A stretch of DNA of 64,000 bases from JBOGNO01 sp050747245 (GTDB lineage: Bacteria; Acidobacteriota; Terriglobia; Acidiferrales; UBA7541): NCBI GenBank assembly GCA_050747245.1, contig JBOGNO010000001.1, forward strand, positions 310,001 to 374,000, written 5' to 3'. Shown one piece after another: positions 62,024 through 64,000 of the stretch. The position numbers and the translations under genes were made by a program. Every line of letters starts with the position of its first letter. Position 1 is the first letter of the stretch. The notes below the pieces were generated by a model. That model saw only the letters and a list, made by a program, of their open reading frames with translations, made no database searches and was not told where the DNA came from.

Positions 62024-64000
62024 TCATTCAAAGCGCAAAGCAACGATGGGATCGACTCTCGCGGCGCGGCGAGCCGGAATCCAACAGGCGGTCAACGCCG
62101 CGGCGAAAAAGACCAAAGCGACTCCGGCATAGGTGGCGGGGTCGGTGGGAGTAGTTTCAAAAAGAAAAGTTTTCAGCAGGCGCGTCAGGAAAAATGCGCC
62201 GCCCAGGCCCAGCCCAATTCCGATGACCGCCAGAATCATTCCCTGACGCGTCACCATGCTGAGAATATCCACGGGGCGCGCGCCGAGAGCGATGCGAACT
62301 CCGAATTCGTGAGTTCGCTGGCTGACAGTGAGCGCCAGGATTCCGCCGATGCCCACAGTGGCAATGAGCAGAGCGAGACCTGCGAAAATCCCCAAGAGGC
62401 TCGCGGTGATGCGCGGTGGGGTGAGGGAATCGTGGCGGGCCTGATCGAGAGTGATGATACCCGAGACCGCCGTCGAGGGATCCAGTTCGTGCACGGCGCG
62501 AACGAGTTGATTCGCCATGCGTCCGGGGTCCGCGGCGGTTCGAACCACGAGAGAACCGAGAGCCATGCCATCCTGCGCCATGGACCCGTAAATCTGAAGC
62601 ATCGGACTGCGGTCAAGGCCAAGATCGCGAACATCGCCGACTACGCCGACAATCTGGCATCGGAACGTGCCGTTATGCTCAAAGGAAACGGTCTTCCCAA
62701 CCGGGTTCTCGCCGGGCCAGAAGCGGCGTTGCATGGATTGATTGATGATGACGACCGGCGGGGCATTGGCATCGTCTGTGGGTGCAAATTCGCGGCCAGA
62801 AATTAAGGGGATGCCCAAAGTGCGGAAGAAGTCCGGGGACACACTGGCCACATCGGCAATGGGTGGCGTCTCGCCCGGGCCTAGAGGATGCCCCTCAATC
62901 TGAAAATCGTTGGAATTAGGGCCGCCGGCGAGGAGGTCAGGTTCGAGAGGAAAACTGGAAGCGGCGGCCGCGGAAATGACTTCGGGTTCATCGGCAATGC
63001 GTTGCACGAGCTTCTTTCCCGCTTCGGTGTAAGCCTCCAAAGAGCCGTACTTCGACCCGCTGTAATTGATGTGCATAGTGAGAACATGCGTGGAGTTAAA
63101 ACCCGGATTCACCTGGAGTAGCTTAAACAGACTACGGAGCATGAGTCCTGCACCGATGAGAAGCAGAAAAGAGAAAGCGACTTGAGAAACGATGAGAACG
63201 CTGCGGACACGACTGTGTTGTTGGCCTGTGCCCGAACCTAAAGAGCCTTCCTTGAGACCCGAATTGAGATTGACGCGCGAGAAGAGCGCCGAGATCGAGC
63301 CGAAGACAATGCTGGTACCGAGGGCTGCCAAGAGTGTGAAGAGCAGGACGCCGGAATCAATTTGAATCTCGCGAGCGCGCGGGGAAAGGCGCGCGACGAA
63401 GTCGGTAAGCAGCTGCAGGCTGCCGTAAGCGAGGAACAAGCCGATGACACCCCCCATTAATGCGAGCAAAAAACTCTCGGTCAACAGCTGGCGAAGGAGC
63501 CGGCTGCGGCCGGCGCCGAGGGCGGTGCGAACCGCGAGCTCACGTTCGCGGCGCGCCATACGGGAAAGCGTGAGGTTGGCGACATTGGCGCAAGCGATGA
63601 GAAGAACGAAGGCTGCGGCGGCCAAGAGGACCAGCAAAGTTGGCTTGGCCTCCCGGGTCAGATCGGTCTTGAGAGACGATGCGGCGACCACGTATCCCAT
63701 CTGGGCCGGATAGGATTTCGGATACTCGTTCTGCAAGCGCGCGGCGATGGTGGTGAGGTCGGCCTGGGCCTGGCTCAGAGTGACCCCGGGTTTCAAACGG
63801 CCAAAGACTTCCATCATGCGCATGTCGCGGCCGCCAATCATCATGGGGCTCGAGCGCGAAGGACATGACGAGGCCGGCATGTAGACGTCGCTTTCGCGCG
63901 GATACTGCGGGACAGGGGGAAGGACTCCGACGACCGTATGGACCCGGTCGTTCATCTCAAACGTTTGGCCGACGATGCTGGGATCGGCGGCAAATTTGTT
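62024..64000 (-). CDS. ADOP/MacB-like ABC transporter permease, 5' truncated by window edge
   Basis: At least 658 residues visible; the frame is open through the last base, reading ...DPSIVGQTFEMNDRVHTVVGV, the usual ADOP/MacB segment, so the ATG at 63955 is internal. The order is periplasmic MacB_PCD, membrane helix (LLVLLAAAAFVLLIACANVANLTL), FtsX core (RERELAVRTALGAGRSRLLRQLLTES), a second periplasmic part, and the C-terminal FtsX core (QRTHEFGVRIALGARPVDILSMV). This is the duplicated orphan permease type expanded in Acidobacteriota. It has no ATPase gene beside it here. Efflux or lipoprotein handling is possible; substrate unknown. Confidence 0.9.
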   Translation of the reverse strand, partial: NKFAADPSIVGQTFEMNDRVHTVVGVLPPVPQYPRESDVYMPASSCPSRSSPMMIGGRDMRMMEVFGRLKPGVTLSQAQADLTTIAARLQNEYPKSYPAQMGYVVAASSLKTDLTREAKPTLLVLLAAAAFVLLIACANVANLTLSRMARRERELAVRTALGAGRSRLLRQLLTESFLLALMGGVIGLFLAYGSLQLLTDFVARLSPRAREIQIDSGVLLFTLLAALGTSIVFGSISALFSRVNLNSGLKEGSLGSGTGQQHSRVRSVLIVSQVAFSFLLLIGAGLMLRSLFKLLQVNPGFNSTHVLTMHINYSGSKYGSLEAYTEAGKKLVQRIADEPEVISAAAASSFPLEPDLLAGGPNSNDFQIEGHPLGPGETPPIADVASVSPDFFRTLGIPLISGREFAPTDDANAPPVVIINQSMQRRFWPGENPVGKTVSFEHNGTFRCQIVGVVGDVRDLGLDRSPMLQIYGSMAQDGMALGSLVVRTAADPGRMANQLVRAVHELDPSTAVSGIITLDQARHDSLTPPRITASLLGIFAGLALLIATVGIGGILALTVSQRTHEFGVRIALGARPVDILSMVTRQGMILAVIGIGLGLGGAFFLTRLLKTFLFETTPTDPATYAGVALVFFAAALTACWIPARRAARVDPIVALRFE

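Overview
The window reads as chromosomal DNA of an Acidobacteriota bacterium (Terriglobia-like), probably a metagenome contig. This is inferred from gene content, not from a marker gene: a CadC-type winged-helix/TPR regulator, an ADOP/MacB-like permease, a secreted protein with a TIGR03437-like C-terminal domain, an alternative complex III operon joined to an aa3-type oxidase, a giant secreted Asp-box/Ig-repeat protein and intergenic hairpin repeats of the kind common in this phylum.

Layout. 0-7.3 kb: the rear of a Tad (Flp) pilus operon (cpaB truncated by the window edge, rcpA/cpaC, tadZ, tadA, tadB, tadC), then a 32-residue membrane peptide and a DUF192 protein. 7.9-14.3 kb: a duplicated secreted protein, a CadC/TPR regulator, tRNA-Arg(TCT), a small secreted protein and an outer-membrane porin. 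14.8-19.9 kb: a minor-pseudopilin operon (FimT/GspH-, PilV-, PilW- and PilX-like). 20-26.7 kb: a STAS protein, an SDR plus LLM-flavoenzyme/SCP2 fusion, a membrane-anchored serine hydrolase and an ExeA-type ATPase with LysM. 26.7-39.2 kb, minus strand: one long respiratory operon actC-actA-actB-actD-actE-actF, an unknown membrane protein, SCO1, coxB-coxA-coxC-coxD. It should pass electrons from quinol through cytochrome c to O2. 39.5-43.8 kb: an FAD oxidoreductase, zwf-glk and yggX.

43.9-46.7 kb is the most interesting locus. A B12-binding/radical-SAM gene appears to stop after ...EPWYC at a UGA (45293-45291, minus strand). The frame continues as A-E-P-T and on for 29 codons, ending in an ATGA overlap with the ATG of a downstream ATP-grasp gene. 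A hairpin fitting the bacterial SECIS rules begins 12 nt after the UGA. I conclude this is a CUAEP-tail radical SAM selenoprotein, translationally coupled to an ATP-grasp partner; the pathway is unknown.

47.4-64 kb: a MoaD/ThiS-like carrier paired with a BNR-repeat protein, aconitase acnA, the 1.9-kilo-residue repeat protein, a composite hairpin repeat, a membrane-anchored unknown, a TMEM175-like channel, a fatty-acid desaturase, a periplasmic rhodanese and an ADOP-type permease cut by the right edge. Short repeated TCTAATCGRGACA motifs in three intergenic regions look like remnants of insertion-sequence ends; no intact transposase, integrase, CRISPR array or rRNA was seen.
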